Shown here: piece by piece, positions 1 through 7,694 of the stretch
Layout: the number at the start of each line of letters is the position of its first letter
Position numbering within the stretch: position 1 is the stretch's first letter
From: an uncultured Oscillospiraceae bacterium
GTDB lineage: Bacteria > Bacillota > Clostridia > Oscillospirales > Oscillospiraceae
Assembly: GCA_910577525.1 (NCBI GenBank)
Contig: CAJTLI010000016.1
Span: forward strand, 1 to 60,599
Direction: 5' to 3'
DNA length: 60,599 nucleotides
The notes under the pieces: model-generated
Told to the model about the DNA's origin: nothing
Seen by the model: only the letters and a program-made list of their open reading frames with translations
Databases searched by the model: none
Position numbers and translations under genes: made by a program

Positions 1-83
1 CCAAAGACTATGAAGTGTCTGTCCGTTCTGCACAAGCTGTTTGCACCATTGCTGCTTTCAGCACTTTACTCAAGCGGTTTTAG

Positions 84-566
84 CCTATTGGTACAGCTTC
101 TGAATTCAAATGGTATGAAGGAAGTACAGTACACAAGCTATATTTGAGTGCCATTCTGGATCTCTATGATCGACGTATCGTGTCCTATGTGCTGAGTGAG
201 CGTAATGACAATCCGCTTGTCTACAAAACCTTTGATAAGGCCGTTAAGGCCAATCCGGATGTTCACCCCCTGTTCCATAGTGATGGAGGGTTCCAGTATA
301 CCAGCAGAGCCTTTCATCACAAACTTCAGCGAGCTGGGATGACGCAAAGTATGTCTCGTGTGGCCCACTGCATCGACAACGACCCTATGGAGGGTTTTTG
401 GGGTATTCTGAAGCGGGAGCGCTATTATGGAAATCGCTTCACCAACAAGCAGGAACTTGTCCAAATGATCCACAACTATATTCTGTATTACAACACTCAT
501 CGTGTACAAAGAGGTTTGGGCCTCCTAACACCTATAGAAAAGCACCGCCTGGCCATGGCGGCATAA
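84..566 (+). pseudogene. IS3-family transposase remnant (C-terminal integrase core)
   Basis: The open frame begins after a TAG at 81-83 and encodes the C-terminal part of an IS3/IS150-type OrfB (rve_2 fold). Visible family motifs are HSDGGFQYTS, which holds the second catalytic Asp, and DNDPMEGFWGILKRE, which holds the Glu. The segment where the first Asp normally sits (TDVTEF in relatives) reads GTASEF here, and nothing recognisable as the N-terminal domain or OrfA precedes it, so the enzyme should be inactive. An ATG at 144 could start a 140-aa peptide, but that would be only a fragment. Being cut at the window edge cannot explain the in-frame stop. Confidence 0.8.
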
Positions 567-642
567 AAAGTGACCAGTAGCTCCTGCCACTGGCCACATA
601 AACTTTTATATTTTTTCTCTGTCCTCTTGACGGGATGCGGTT

Positions 643-668
643 CGCCGGAGTCATCCGGCGCTTTTTTT
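643..668 (+). terminator. Intrinsic terminator after the transposase remnant
   Basis: A perfect 7-bp stem (CGCCGGA / TCCGGCG, 4-nt loop) is followed by a run of seven T. It insulates the sigma factor operon from the transposase remnant. Confidence 0.7.
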
Positions 669-732
669 GCGTTTCGTGCGGTCACGCCGCAGTTTCGCCA
701 CGGCTTGGGGGCCGTATTTTTGTATGATACAA

Positions 733-738
733 TATAAT
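733..738 (+). promoter_or_regulatory. Possible -10 element of the sigma factor operon
   Basis: TATAAT lies about 65 nt upstream of the sigma gene start, without a good -35 at 16-18 bp. Autoregulation by the encoded sigma factor is possible but not shown. Confidence 0.3.
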
Positions 739-804
739 ACTGTGGCATTCCTCTCTGCGTTGTGATAAGATATTTTCACCGATGTACACAGAGGGAGTGA
801 TTCG

Positions 805-1317
805 ATGCTGAATCAGGAGGCTATACGGTTTATAGAGAACTTTTACTCCAAAAACTATCAAAAGCTTTATCTCCATGCCAAGGCCAGGCTGAAACACAGT
901 GCCGAAGCGGAGGTTGCGGTTCAAGAGGCGTTTTTAGTTGCCTGTAGAAAGCCGGAGGCGCTTATGGACGGCGAAAATCCCCTTCGCTGGATGGAGAAAA
1001 CCATTGAAAATATTGTGAAGCATATTTTGCGGGAACGGAAAAAGACCGCGGACCTGTTCCTGCCCTTTGAGAAGCTGGCCCACGGTCAGGAGCCCTCCAC
1101 GCTGGACGGCAGCAGCTTCGAGCTGATCGGCTTTTGTCAGAGCGTCGTCACAAAGGAGCATTTGGCGTTTTTCCTGCGGATTGCCGAAGGAAGCTCGACT
1201 TTTGTGGAAGAGGCGGAGCGGCTGGGCATCGGGCTGCACGCCTGTTATAAGCGGTTTGAGAGAATCCGGGAAAGACTGCAAACGGCATTGAACGAATTCT
1301 ACAAATCAGAGGAATGA
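805..1317 (+). CDS. ECF-type sigma-70 family RNA polymerase sigma factor
   Basis: A 170-aa protein with the two-helical-domain layout of extracytoplasmic-function sigma factors. Region 2 lies around residues 10-85, with an acidic, Glu/Ala-rich helix followed by NPLRWMEKTIENIVKHILRE. Region 4 lies around 115-160, where a helix-turn-helix-like stretch ends in YKRFERIRERLQTAL. It directs RNA polymerase to a small regulon. The next gene, 94 nt downstream, encodes a single-pass membrane protein with a DUF4367 domain, the usual arrangement of an ECF sigma factor and its membrane-bound regulator. The family is clear; the signal and targets are unknown. Confidence 0.8.
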   Translation: MLNQEAIRFIENFYSKNYQKLYLHAKARLKHSAEAEVAVQEAFLVACRKPEALMDGENPLRWMEKTIENIVKHILRERKKTADLFLPFEKLAHGQEPSTLDGSSFELIGFCQSVVTKEHLAFFLRIAEGSSTFVEEAERLGIGLHACYKRFERIRERLQTALNEFYKSEE

Positions 1318-1411
1318 TTTTCAGCGATAACGCCGAAAAGAAAAAATTTTCCGGCGGGAATGTCGAAAAAGAATCCGCCCGTGGAACATATATAGATAAG
1401 GGGGACAAAAA

Positions 1412-2344
1412 ATGAGCGAGTTAAATCAACTCAGCAATGGAAAATACGCCTACTTAAGCCGCTTATCCGTAGAGGAGCTGCTGGATCTATTGTCCGTTGC
1501 TCCGATCCCTGCCGCCTCCCCGGAGCAGGAGGCCTATGTAGACGCATTGAAGGAGGCGATCATCGAAAAAGAAAATGAAACCCCCACAGGATTTTTCCCT
1601 GACCCAGACCAGCAATGGAAGCAGTTCGTAACTTACTACCTGCCCTATGCGGAGGAAGCAGTGTTTGAGCCTGACCCCGCCGAGAGCGCCGCGCCCGAAC
1701 ACAGCGGCCAGCCATACCCCGAAGTCCCCCCGAAACGTGCCTGCCGGCTCAGCCGGGCTTGGCGCACGCTTCTGGTCGCCGCCGTGGCGGTTGGCTGTAT
1801 GCTTGCCATCATGGTCACGGCGCAGGCCACGGGCTTTGATGTGTTTGGAGCCATGGCGCGGTGGACTGAGGATGTGTTCAGCTTTAAGCAGGCTTCGCCT
1901 AACACCGGGGTAACTGATACTCCAAATGAGGAGGATCCAGTAGCTGGTGAAAAACAAAGCTTCACTTCCTTGCAGGAGACACTGGATACCTATGGAATTA
2001 CCCAGGTTCACGAACCAACTTGGCTTCCAGACGGGTTCGCTGTGAACGATTGCGTTACGGAGTACGTATATATTTCATCTCGTATGCTTTTCCATGCCGA
2101 CTATGTAAACGACAGTAATTGTTTAGCAGTTAATATTATGAGTTACGAGGGCGAACCCGCCGTACTGGCCCAGAAAAGGTATGAGCAGCCCGAAATGATT
2201 GAATATAATGGGATCACGTTTTATTTGCTTGAAAATGATTCAAGTTCCATCGTAACGTGGTATGACGACGCGTATGAATACTATGTCAGCGGGAAATTAA
2301 CCAGAGATATCCTGTGGAAAGTAGCAATTTCTATGATTGAATGA
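1412..2344 (+). CDS. Membrane protein with DUF4367 domain, probable anti-sigma partner
   Basis: A 310-aa protein. Residues 1-118 are cytoplasmic and acidic; one transmembrane helix spans about 119-140 (LLVAAVAVGCMLAIMVTA). The extracytoplasmic C-terminal half carries the DUF4367 signature: a TWLPDGF segment about halfway, and near the end short beta-like strands with NGITFYLLEND and the closing WKVAISMIE. Such proteins commonly follow ECF sigma genes and are thought to hold the sigma factor at the membrane. A strong SD (AAGGGGGAC) precedes the ATG. Anti-sigma activity is inferred from position; the cytoplasmic part lacks an obvious zinc-finger anti-sigma motif. Confidence 0.7.
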   Translation: MSELNQLSNGKYAYLSRLSVEELLDLLSVAPIPAASPEQEAYVDALKEAIIEKENETPTGFFPDPDQQWKQFVTYYLPYAEEAVFEPDPAESAAPEHSGQPYPEVPPKRACRLSRAWRTLLVAAVAVGCMLAIMVTAQATGFDVFGAMARWTEDVFSFKQASPNTGVTDTPNEEDPVAGEKQSFTSLQETLDTYGITQVHEPTWLPDGFAVNDCVTEYVYISSRMLFHADYVNDSNCLAVNIMSYEGEPAVLAQKRYEQPEMIEYNGITFYLLENDSSSIVTWYDDAYEYYVSGKLTRDILWKVAISMIE

Positions 2345-2360
2345 AAGGAGAAGACTCTGT

Positions 2361-2789
2361 ATGAAGAAAAAGCTGCCCGTCCAGGTAGTTGTGGTGTTGC
2401 TATGCGCGGCGATGCTCTGCGGCATCCCCGCCCATGCCGCGGAAACGCGTGCAAGCGAGCGAATTGATCTGTCCGCATGCACCATAGGGAAAAGCGATAG
2501 TGGAAAACTCAACGCTTACTTTATGGTTCAGGCCAATGGTGTGATGGATGTAATCGGCGCCACCAGCGTGGAGATTCAGCGCTATTCCCTCTTCAACTGG
2601 GTCACAGAATACACCTTTACAAGCGAGGATATCCCGGAGCTGCTGACAACAAACCATGGGTGGCACAGCGCTCAGTTGCTCTATACGCCGCTGTTTCCGA
2701 ACAGCACATACCGTGCTGTGGCGAATATCTACGCAAAAGACGCCAGGGGGACAAGTACGCAGTGGCTGCCCAGCAGTCCGACGACCTGA
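2361..2789 (+). CDS. Small secreted protein of unknown function
   Basis: A 142-aa protein with a clear Sec signal peptide: MKKK, a hydrophobic core VVVVLLCAAMLCG, and a likely cleavage after AHA near residue 26. The mature part resembles short exported beta-sandwich proteins of Firmicutes (SVEIQRYSLFNWVTEYTF, then a Tyr/Thr-rich tail), but I do not recognise a named domain. The ATG at 2361 is preferred over an in-frame start at 2337 because AAGGAG lies 11 nt before it and the signal peptide begins exactly there. It follows the DUF4367 gene by 16 nt, so it is probably in the sigma operon and may be the sigma factor's target. Confidence 0.65.
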   Translation: MKKKLPVQVVVVLLCAAMLCGIPAHAAETRASERIDLSACTIGKSDSGKLNAYFMVQANGVMDVIGATSVEIQRYSLFNWVTEYTFTSEDIPELLTTNHGWHSAQLLYTPLFPNSTYRAVANIYAKDARGTSTQWLPSSPTT

Positions 2790-3209
2790 CGGCAGTTCCG
2801 TCCTTCCCCCAGCGTCTTTCACCTGGAGAGGGGCGGCTCCCGCCGCCCCTCCTTCCGTAAAGGAGGCCCGAATCAGTTAATTTCCTTTAGAACGGTAATA
2901 AAATGACATAAAGTGATTTTCATTGAGCCCTGAATTCCCACCAGGAGCCAGACGCAGGCAGGCTTTCGGGGCACATTTCACACCATCCGGGGCAGTTCCC
3001 CGGCCTCAAGCCCCCGTCCGGCCCTTCTGCCGGGGGCCGCCCCCATAAACACAATCCGAATCAAAAAATGAAAGGACATGTGTTTATGGAGAAAATCAAT
3101 TCCATGCGGCCCCGGGCCGTACGAAATCCCGCACGGGAAACCAAAAGCTCGTCCAGCACAATTCGACAGAATTCTGCTATCCTTATGGCATGGGTTAGGA
3201 GGGATTCTG
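2790..3209. other. Intergenic stretch without a recognised gene
   Basis: The 420 bp hold a GC hairpin at 2828-2851 (GAGGGGCGG / CCGCCCCTC) that probably ends the sigma operon but lacks a proper U tract, several short GC palindromes, and the 0A-box-like site listed separately. An open frame from 3078 runs into the HTH gene but has no Shine-Dalgarno site and non-conserved content, so I do not use it as that gene's start. Confidence 0.6.
3162..3168 (+). promoter_or_regulatory. 0A-box-like site (TTCGACA)
   Basis: An exact match to the core TTCGACA recognised by Spo0A lies 41 nt upstream of the HTH / Spo0A-C gene pair. A 7-mer match is expected several times by chance on both strands of a window this size, so only its location next to a Spo0A-type DNA-binding domain makes it notable. 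Confidence 0.35.
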
Positions 3210-3545
3210 TTGGAAAAGCATAAGATATTCGCAAACAACCTGGCCGCCATCCAGGCGTACCGCGGCCAGTCCCTGGATGAGTTCGCGCTGGATTTAGGCA
3301 TACCCAAGTCCACGCTGCAATCGGTCCGCACCAGCGGCAACACCACCTTGAATACCGCCCTGCTGATCGCCGAAGGCCTTGGGGTATCCTTGGACAGCCT
3401 GGTCGGGGATACCGCACTTTCTGAGAAAACTCAGCTTGCGCGGCACTTGATCCAGTCCTTGGACTGCCTTCGAGCGCTCTCCACCAGCGAGCGGGAGGAA
3501 GTTCTCCTCCATTTCCACCGGATCCTGGAGGTGATCTGTTCATGA
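3210..3545 (+). CDS. Small helix-turn-helix (XRE-like) protein
   Basis: A 111-aa protein. An N-terminal Xre/Cro-type helix-turn-helix covers about residues 5-65: FANNLAAIQAYRG, then SLDEFALDLGIPKSTLQSV, then the LNTALLIAEGLGVSLDSL helix. A helical tail follows (SEREEVLLHFHRILEVI). The start is TTG at 3210, chosen because TAGGAGGG sits 6 nt upstream and the conserved domain begins right after it. Its stop overlaps the ATG of the next gene (ATGA), so it is translationally coupled to a Spo0A-C domain protein. It is probably a DNA-binding partner or regulator of that gene; its operator is unknown. Confidence 0.7.
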   Translation: MEKHKIFANNLAAIQAYRGQSLDEFALDLGIPKSTLQSVRTSGNTTLNTALLIAEGLGVSLDSLVGDTALSEKTQLARHLIQSLDCLRALSTSEREEVLLHFHRILEVICS

Positions 3546-3886
3546 CATCAGATAACGCCGCGCAGAAAATCCCCAAACTCCTGCGCCGCTTGGGGGTTGC
3601 CGAGAATTACACCGGCTTCCCCTACGCTGTCTACGCGGTCCAGCTCTCCATCAGCGACCCCAGCCGCCTCCGGTTGATTACGAAGCTGATTTACCCGGAC
3701 GTGGCAAGACAGTACGGCACCACCTCCCAGAGGGTGGAACGGAATATCCGCACGGTTTCAGCTGCCGCTTGGGAAAACAATCCCGCCCTCCTCATCCGGC
3801 TGGCAGGCTGTTCCCTGAACCGCAGACCTAAAAATTCCCGTTTTCTGGCGATTTTGGCTGACGCCTGCGTCCAAGATAACACATAA
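3542..3886 (+). CDS. Orphan Spo0A C-terminal DNA-binding domain protein
   Basis: 114 aa that align over nearly their full length with the sigma-A-activating, DNA-binding C-terminal domain of Spo0A. Landmarks are KLLRRLGVAENYTGFPYAVYA, LIYPDVARQYGTT, and the recognition helix with RVERNIRTV (RVERAIRHA in Bacillus Spo0A). There is no receiver domain, so it cannot be switched by phosphorelay. It overlaps the preceding HTH gene by 4 nt. Candidates for its role are a competitor or decoy at 0A boxes, or a constitutive activator on an accessory element. The domain assignment is firm; the role is inference. Confidence 0.8.
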   Translation: MTSDNAAQKIPKLLRRLGVAENYTGFPYAVYAVQLSISDPSRLRLITKLIYPDVARQYGTTSQRVERNIRTVSAAAWENNPALLIRLAGCSLNRRPKNSRFLAILADACVQDNT

Positions 3887-3928
3887 AAATAGAGAGCGTC
3901 CAAAACGCCGCCTCTGATCAGCATATAG

Positions 3929-4096
3929 TTAAGGAAGCCCTGATTCAATGCGTCTGCGGCGCTTCGCGGATCTTTTTTGCCACAACTTCGTTGCGATTTC
4001 TTGAAATAAACACCATTATTCCGGCGAAATCCCGCCTCGCTGCGGCAAAAAATCTCGCGTGAATCGCTCTTGCCGATTGAATCAGTCCTTCCTTAA
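3929..4096. repeat. MITE-like inverted-repeat element, copy A
   Basis: A 168-bp element bounded by TTAAGGAAG ... CTTCCTTAA, with the inner terminal repeats CTGATTCAAT / ATTGAATCAG. It contains no ORF. The reverse complement matches copy B at 34621-34783 almost base for base, with only a handful of mismatches, and a solo end occurs at 59491-59511. The ends are A/T-rich and TA-like against a GC-rich background, consistent with a non-autonomous transposable element. Confidence 0.85.
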
Positions 4097-4097
4097 C

Positions 4098-4126
4098 AGC
4101 GCAGCGGCCGATATGGCCGCTGCGCT
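4098..4126 (+). terminator. Hairpin, probable terminator of the HTH / Spo0A-C operon
   Basis: A 12-bp perfect stem (AGCGCAGCGGCC / GGCCGCTGCGCT) with a 5-nt loop, followed by TTTA only. The repeat element separates it from the gene it would terminate. Confidence 0.5.
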
Positions 4127-4240
4127 TTAACTGCGTTCCGGCAAAGCGGCGCGCACATTATGGTGGAAATGAGAACAGCCGCGCTCAGGCGGGCAGTTCG
4201 CATTTGATGGGCAAAAGGCTGATACTGTGAAGCGGCAGGT

Positions 4241-4279
4241 CAAATCATAACCGCCGGTACGGCCGGCGGTTATGATTTG
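4241..4279 (-). terminator. Long perfect hairpin downstream of the VWA gene
   Basis: 17-bp arms (CAAATCATAACCGCCGG and complement) around a 5-nt loop, placed 8 nt beyond the stop of the minus-strand VWA gene. The outer part of the stem supplies A/T-rich flanks in both directions, so it may act bidirectionally. Confidence 0.6.
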
Positions 4280-4287
4280 CGCTCCCG

Positions 4288-4941
4288 TCACCGCTTGGCC
4301 CTGCGGCTTTGAAAATCCCGCTCCACTGGGGCCTTCCAGGCCGGGGGCACCTGCCCGCAGGCCCGCATACTGCTGACGGCGTCGCTGACGGTCCGGTAGT
4401 TGAGCTGAACCGCCTGACTGTCGGCGTGGCAGGTGACGGCCCGGTCCGCCCGGATGCCCAGCTGCCCGGCGGCGGCCACGGCGTCGATATTCGCCCCCAG
4501 GAACAGAAACTCCCAGCCGTACTCCTCCTGCTCCCGCCGGATCATGTCCTTGATCTGGGCGTGGCTGAACTCCCGGCTGGCGTTCTCATAGCCGTCGGTG
4601 ATGATGACGAACAGCACCCGGTCCGCCCGCAGGCCGGGGGCGGTGTGCCTCTGGGCGGCGGCCGTCTTGTGGATGGTCCGGCCCACCGCGTCCAGCAGGG
4701 CGGTGTTCCCCCGGACAAAGTAATCCCGCTCCGTGATGGGCGCCACCCCCCGCAGGCCGATGCGGTCGTGGAGCAGCTCATATTGGTCGTCAAACAGCAC
4801 CGTTGTGACCACGGCCTCTCCCGCCTCCCGCTTCTGCCGCTCCAGCATGGCGTTAAAGCCGCCGATGGTGTCCCGCTCCAGCCCGCACATGGAGCCGCTC
4901 CGGTCCAGAATAAACACCAGTTCCGTTCGATTCGCCTTCAT
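4288..4941 (-). CDS. VWA-domain protein (TerY-like)
   Basis: A 217-aa stand-alone von Willebrand A domain. The metal-binding MIDAS site is complete: DRSGS at residues 13-17, a threonine in the RGNTALLDAV loop, and the aspartate of VIITDGYENAS. The start at 4941 is set by GGGAGG 7 nt upstream; the in-frame codon at 4959 has no SD. Similar stand-alone VWA proteins (TerY and relatives) occur with tellurium-resistance-type and DNA-processing clusters. Here it is followed on the same strand by a macro-domain gene and is divergent from a TerB-N gene, which supports that context. No enzyme activity is predicted; it is probably a metal-dependent protein-binding scaffold. Confidence 0.75.
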   Translation of the reverse strand: MKANRTELVFILDRSGSMCGLERDTIGGFNAMLERQKREAGEAVVTTVLFDDQYELLHDRIGLRGVAPITERDYFVRGNTALLDAVGRTIHKTAAAQRHTAPGLRADRVLFVIITDGYENASREFSHAQIKDMIRREQEEYGWEFLFLGANIDAVAAAGQLGIRADRAVTCHADSQAVQLNYRTVSDAVSSMRACGQVPPAWKAPVERDFQSRRAKR

Positions 4942-5021
4942 AAGAAATCCTCCCGTCAAATTTGGTATGACTGAAGGATACCATCATTCAGGCGGGCCGG
5001 GGTCGCCCGCCGGGCGACATA

Positions 5022-6032
5022 TCACGCCCCCAGCAGCCGCTGGTCAAAGGCGAACAGGGCCTGGTTGATCTCGTAGATGTCAAAGACGCCCTCCACAATG
5101 AAATACTCCACGATCACGTCGAATTTGCTGCTGTGGGACAGGGCGTAGCCCGCCCGGCCCAGCAGGTCCCGGGTCTCGTCCAGGTTCAGCCGCAGGGCCA
5201 CCGCCAGGGCCAGGACCGTGGGCTTGCTGGGGCTGTAGTCCCGCCTGCGGAGCTTGGAAAACAGCTTGCGGTCCAGATTGGCCCGCTTGTAGACCTCCAC
5301 GTCGGTCATCCCCTTCTCATCGATGAGGCGCAGCAGCATCTGGGAGAAGGTCTCGGCCATATGGCCCAGCAGGTCCTCCAGGGAGCGCCGGGAGGCCGCC
5401 GGAGCGGCCTGGAATACCGGCGGGGCGGCGGGGGAGGGCTGTTCCGCCAGCTGGCGGCGCTGGAGCTGGAACTCCACGGCCCCCCGGGGGGCGCTGTGGG
5501 CCTGAACGTAGTGGTCGTCGATGTAGGCGCGCACGCTCCCCAGCAGCGCCTCGCTGAGCGCCGCCGCGCTCCGGTCATAGACGGCCAGGCAGACGTACAT
5601 CTCGTGCTCCCGCAGAAATTCCCGGATGGCCTCCACCGCGATCTCCAGGGCCTCTTTCTTGGGATAGCCGAACGTCCCGGCGGAGATGAGGGGAAAGGCC
5701 ACGGACCGGCAGCCCTTCGCCTCCGCCAGCAGGAGGGAATTGCGGTAGCAGCTCTTCAGCAGGGCGGCCTCGCCGCAGCCGCCGCCCCGCCAGATGGGGC
5801 CCACGGTGTGGATGACGTACCGGGCGGGCAGGGCGAACCCCTTTGTGACCACCGCCTGTCCCACGCCGCAGCCGCCGATGGCCCGGCAGGCCCGCTCCAT
5901 CTCGTCATAGCCGGCGGCGGCGAAAACCGCCCCGCACACGCCGCCCCCCGGCGCCAGGCTGGTGTTGGCGGCGTTCACAATGGCGTCCAGCTTCAAAGCG
6001 GTGATGTCGCCGCGGATCAGTTCAAAGGGCAT
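5022..6032 (-). CDS. Macro-domain protein with C-terminal helical / HTH-like domain
   Basis: 336 aa. Residues 1-165 form an ADP-ribose-binding macro domain: DITALKLDAIVNAANTSL, the GGGVCGAVF loop, YVIHTVGPIW, and the phosphate loop AFPLISAGTFGYP. A Pro/Ala-rich linker (about 185-225) leads to a helical domain (about 235-336) with an Xre-like stretch (MTDVEVYKRANLDRKLFSKL) found attached to macro domains in other Firmicutes. Macro domains bind or hydrolyse ADP-ribose or O-acetyl-ADP-ribose. The open frame extends far upstream, but the ATG at 6032 has GGAGGAGG and begins the domain precisely. Its role in the adjacent TerB / helicase module is unknown; ADP-ribose signalling or reversal is an inference. 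Confidence 0.8.
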   Translation of the reverse strand: MPFELIRGDITALKLDAIVNAANTSLAPGGGVCGAVFAAAGYDEMERACRAIGGCGVGQAVVTKGFALPARYVIHTVGPIWRGGGCGEAALLKSCYRNSLLLAEAKGCRSVAFPLISAGTFGYPKKEALEIAVEAIREFLREHEMYVCLAVYDRSAAALSEALLGSVRAYIDDHYVQAHSAPRGAVEFQLQRRQLAEQPSPAAPPVFQAAPAASRRSLEDLLGHMAETFSQMLLRLIDEKGMTDVEVYKRANLDRKLFSKLRRRDYSPSKPTVLALAVALRLNLDETRDLLGRAGYALSHSSKFDVIVEYFIVEGVFDIYEINQALFAFDQRLLGA

Positions 6033-6180
6033 AAGGGCTCCTCCTCCAGTTTGTGGCGTCCGCTCCCCCCGGGAGGGGCCGGCCGGCGGCGCGGCCAGTC
6101 TTTTCTCCAGTATACCACGCCTTGTCAAGGGCGTCCGGCCCGAAAAAAAGCCGAACGGTTGGCGGCGCGGCTTTGTCCGC

Positions 6181-6208
6181 TTGACTGCCGCCCGCCGGTG
6201 CGATATAA
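6181..6208 (+). promoter_or_regulatory. Sigma-A promoter of the TerB-N / ATPase / helicase operon
   Basis: TTGACT and TATAAT with exact 17-bp spacing, ending 40 nt before the GTG start. It lies in the divergent region shared with the macro-domain gene. Confidence 0.75.
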
Positions 6209-6248
6209 TGTTGGCGAACATTTGGACGAAGAAGAGGGGGAAGCGCCC

Positions 6249-7694
6249 GTGGACCCGAGAAAAGTTGTGGCGGAATGGTTCCGCAAAACAGTGTTCCGGG
6301 AGGAGGCCATCCGGCCCCGTCCCCCCAAACACGCCGGCCGCCTCCCCTCCCCCCTTCAGGCCGCCCGTTCCCTGGAAAACGGTCCCCATCAGAGCTGGCA
6401 GTCCCGGGAATCCGTTTTCATGAAGCAGGGGAAGCTGCTGGCCACCTACGAGGACAGCTCCGGGGACTGCGACAGCGTGGTCTGCTACTACCCCACCTAC
6501 CAATCCCTGACGGACCGGCAGCTGCGCGCCTACTTCGGCTGGCGGACCAGACTGCGCCGGGGGGAGATCCGCAAGACCTCCCTGTCCTTCGCCTTCCTCT
6601 ATATCTATGAGCTCATCAACCAGATCGGCGTGCCGGACCCCATGAGCGGATACAACAGTCTGCTGGCGTTTCAGGAGGCCTACGGCCGGCTGGACGGCGG
6701 CATTCTCCACAGCCTGGGCCGGTGGATTCCGGACTACGTGGTCTATTATGGCCTTGACCCTTCCCTTCTGTCCGGCGCCCCCCAGGCGGTGCTGAACCGG
6801 AGCGCCGCCGTCTTGGACCGGGTTCAGGAGGCGGAGGACGGTCAGGTCATGGACGCGGTGCGGCAGATCTCCAAGTGGCTGGGGCGCTCCAAATTCTACG
6901 CGGAATGCCGGGAGGACATGGACCGGGTGACTGTCCGGGTCCTGCGGCGGATGTCCGCCCACTACGCCGCCCGGTGCAAAAAGACCCTGGTGGAGCAGTA
7001 TCTCGCTCCCCTAGCCGAGGAACCGGCCTATCTCTTTGACTCCGCCGTCTTCTGCAACCCGCTGAAGCGGGCAAACTACCGGTACGACGTGGACGGGCAG
7101 TGGGTCTACCGCTGCGAAAACGGCTTCTGGTACGTCCAAAAGCGGGACGGCGGCAAAAAGCTGGATGTCCTTCTGAAAACCATTGACTCCGCCATGCGGC
7201 AGGCGCGGGACTACCGCTATCCGGTCAAGGCCGAGCTGAATACCAAGTGGGTGCTGCGGCTGATTCAGGAGGAGATTCAGGCCCTTTCGGGGGAGCCGGA
7301 GGCCGCCGGTGCCGCCAAAATCACCATTGACTTCGGCCAGCTGGCCCAGATCCGCCGGGACGCGGCCTCCACTCAGGAAAGGCTCATCGTGGACGAGGAG
7401 CTGGACCTCCCCCCGGAGGGGCCCCTGCCGGAGCCGGAGCCCGAACAGGCCCCGGAGCCCTCCGCCGCCGCCGCCGGGGCGTCCCCGCTGGCCCCCGCGG
7501 AATACCGCCTGCTGCAATGCCTGCTGTACGGCCGGGACACCGGCTGGGTGCAGAGAGAGGGCCTCCTGCTGTCCGTTCTGGCGGACGGCGTCAACGAAAA
7601 GCTGTACGACCAGTTTCTGGACTGCGTGCTGGACGGGGACGCCCGGCCGGTCCCGGACTATATAGACGATTTGAAAGAGATGGTGCGCCCATGA
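6249..7694 (+). CDS. TerB-N / TerB-C domain protein
   Basis: A 481-aa protein. After a basic N-terminus, a helical TerB_N-type region (about residues 55-260) contains YPTYQSLTDRQLRAYFGWR, a signature of that family, then FLYIYELINQIG. The C-terminal third holds KITIDFGQLAQIRRDA, which marks the TerB_C domain, an acidic and Pro-rich linker, and a final helical segment (PAEYRLLQCLLYG). The start is GTG at 6249 with GAGGGGG 8 nt before it. TerB-N/TerB-C proteins are predicted organisers of membrane- or nucleic-acid-linked stress complexes. The ATG of the BrxD-like ATPase overlaps its stop, so the two are translationally coupled and probably work together. Confidence 0.75.
   Translation: MDPRKVVAEWFRKTVFREEAIRPRPPKHAGRLPSPLQAARSLENGPHQSWQSRESVFMKQGKLLATYEDSSGDCDSVVCYYPTYQSLTDRQLRAYFGWRTRLRRGEIRKTSLSFAFLYIYELINQIGVPDPMSGYNSLLAFQEAYGRLDGGILHSLGRWIPDYVVYYGLDPSLLSGAPQAVLNRSAAVLDRVQEAEDGQVMDAVRQISKWLGRSKFYAECREDMDRVTVRVLRRMSAHYAARCKKTLVEQYLAPLAEEPAYLFDSAVFCNPLKRANYRYDVDGQWVYRCENGFWYVQKRDGGKKLDVLLKTIDSAMRQARDYRYPVKAELNTKWVLRLIQEEIQALSGEPEAAGAAKITIDFGQLAQIRRDAASTQERLIVDEELDLPPEGPLPEPEPEQAPEPSAAAAGASPLAPAEYRLLQCLLYGRDTGWVQREGLLLSVLADGVNEKLYDQFLDCVLDGDARPVPDYIDDLKEMVRP

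Noticed and set aside
6114..6134. TTGACA with TATACT upstream of the macro-domain gene as a promoter
   Set aside because: The two hexamers are only 8 bp apart, too close for sigma-A; only one of the two can be used, and no good partner was found.
5133..6248. Upstream extension of the TerB-N gene as an 853-aa protein
   Set aside because: The extension is antisense to the macro-domain gene; the promoter at 6181-6208 and the GTG with SD at 6249 define the real start.
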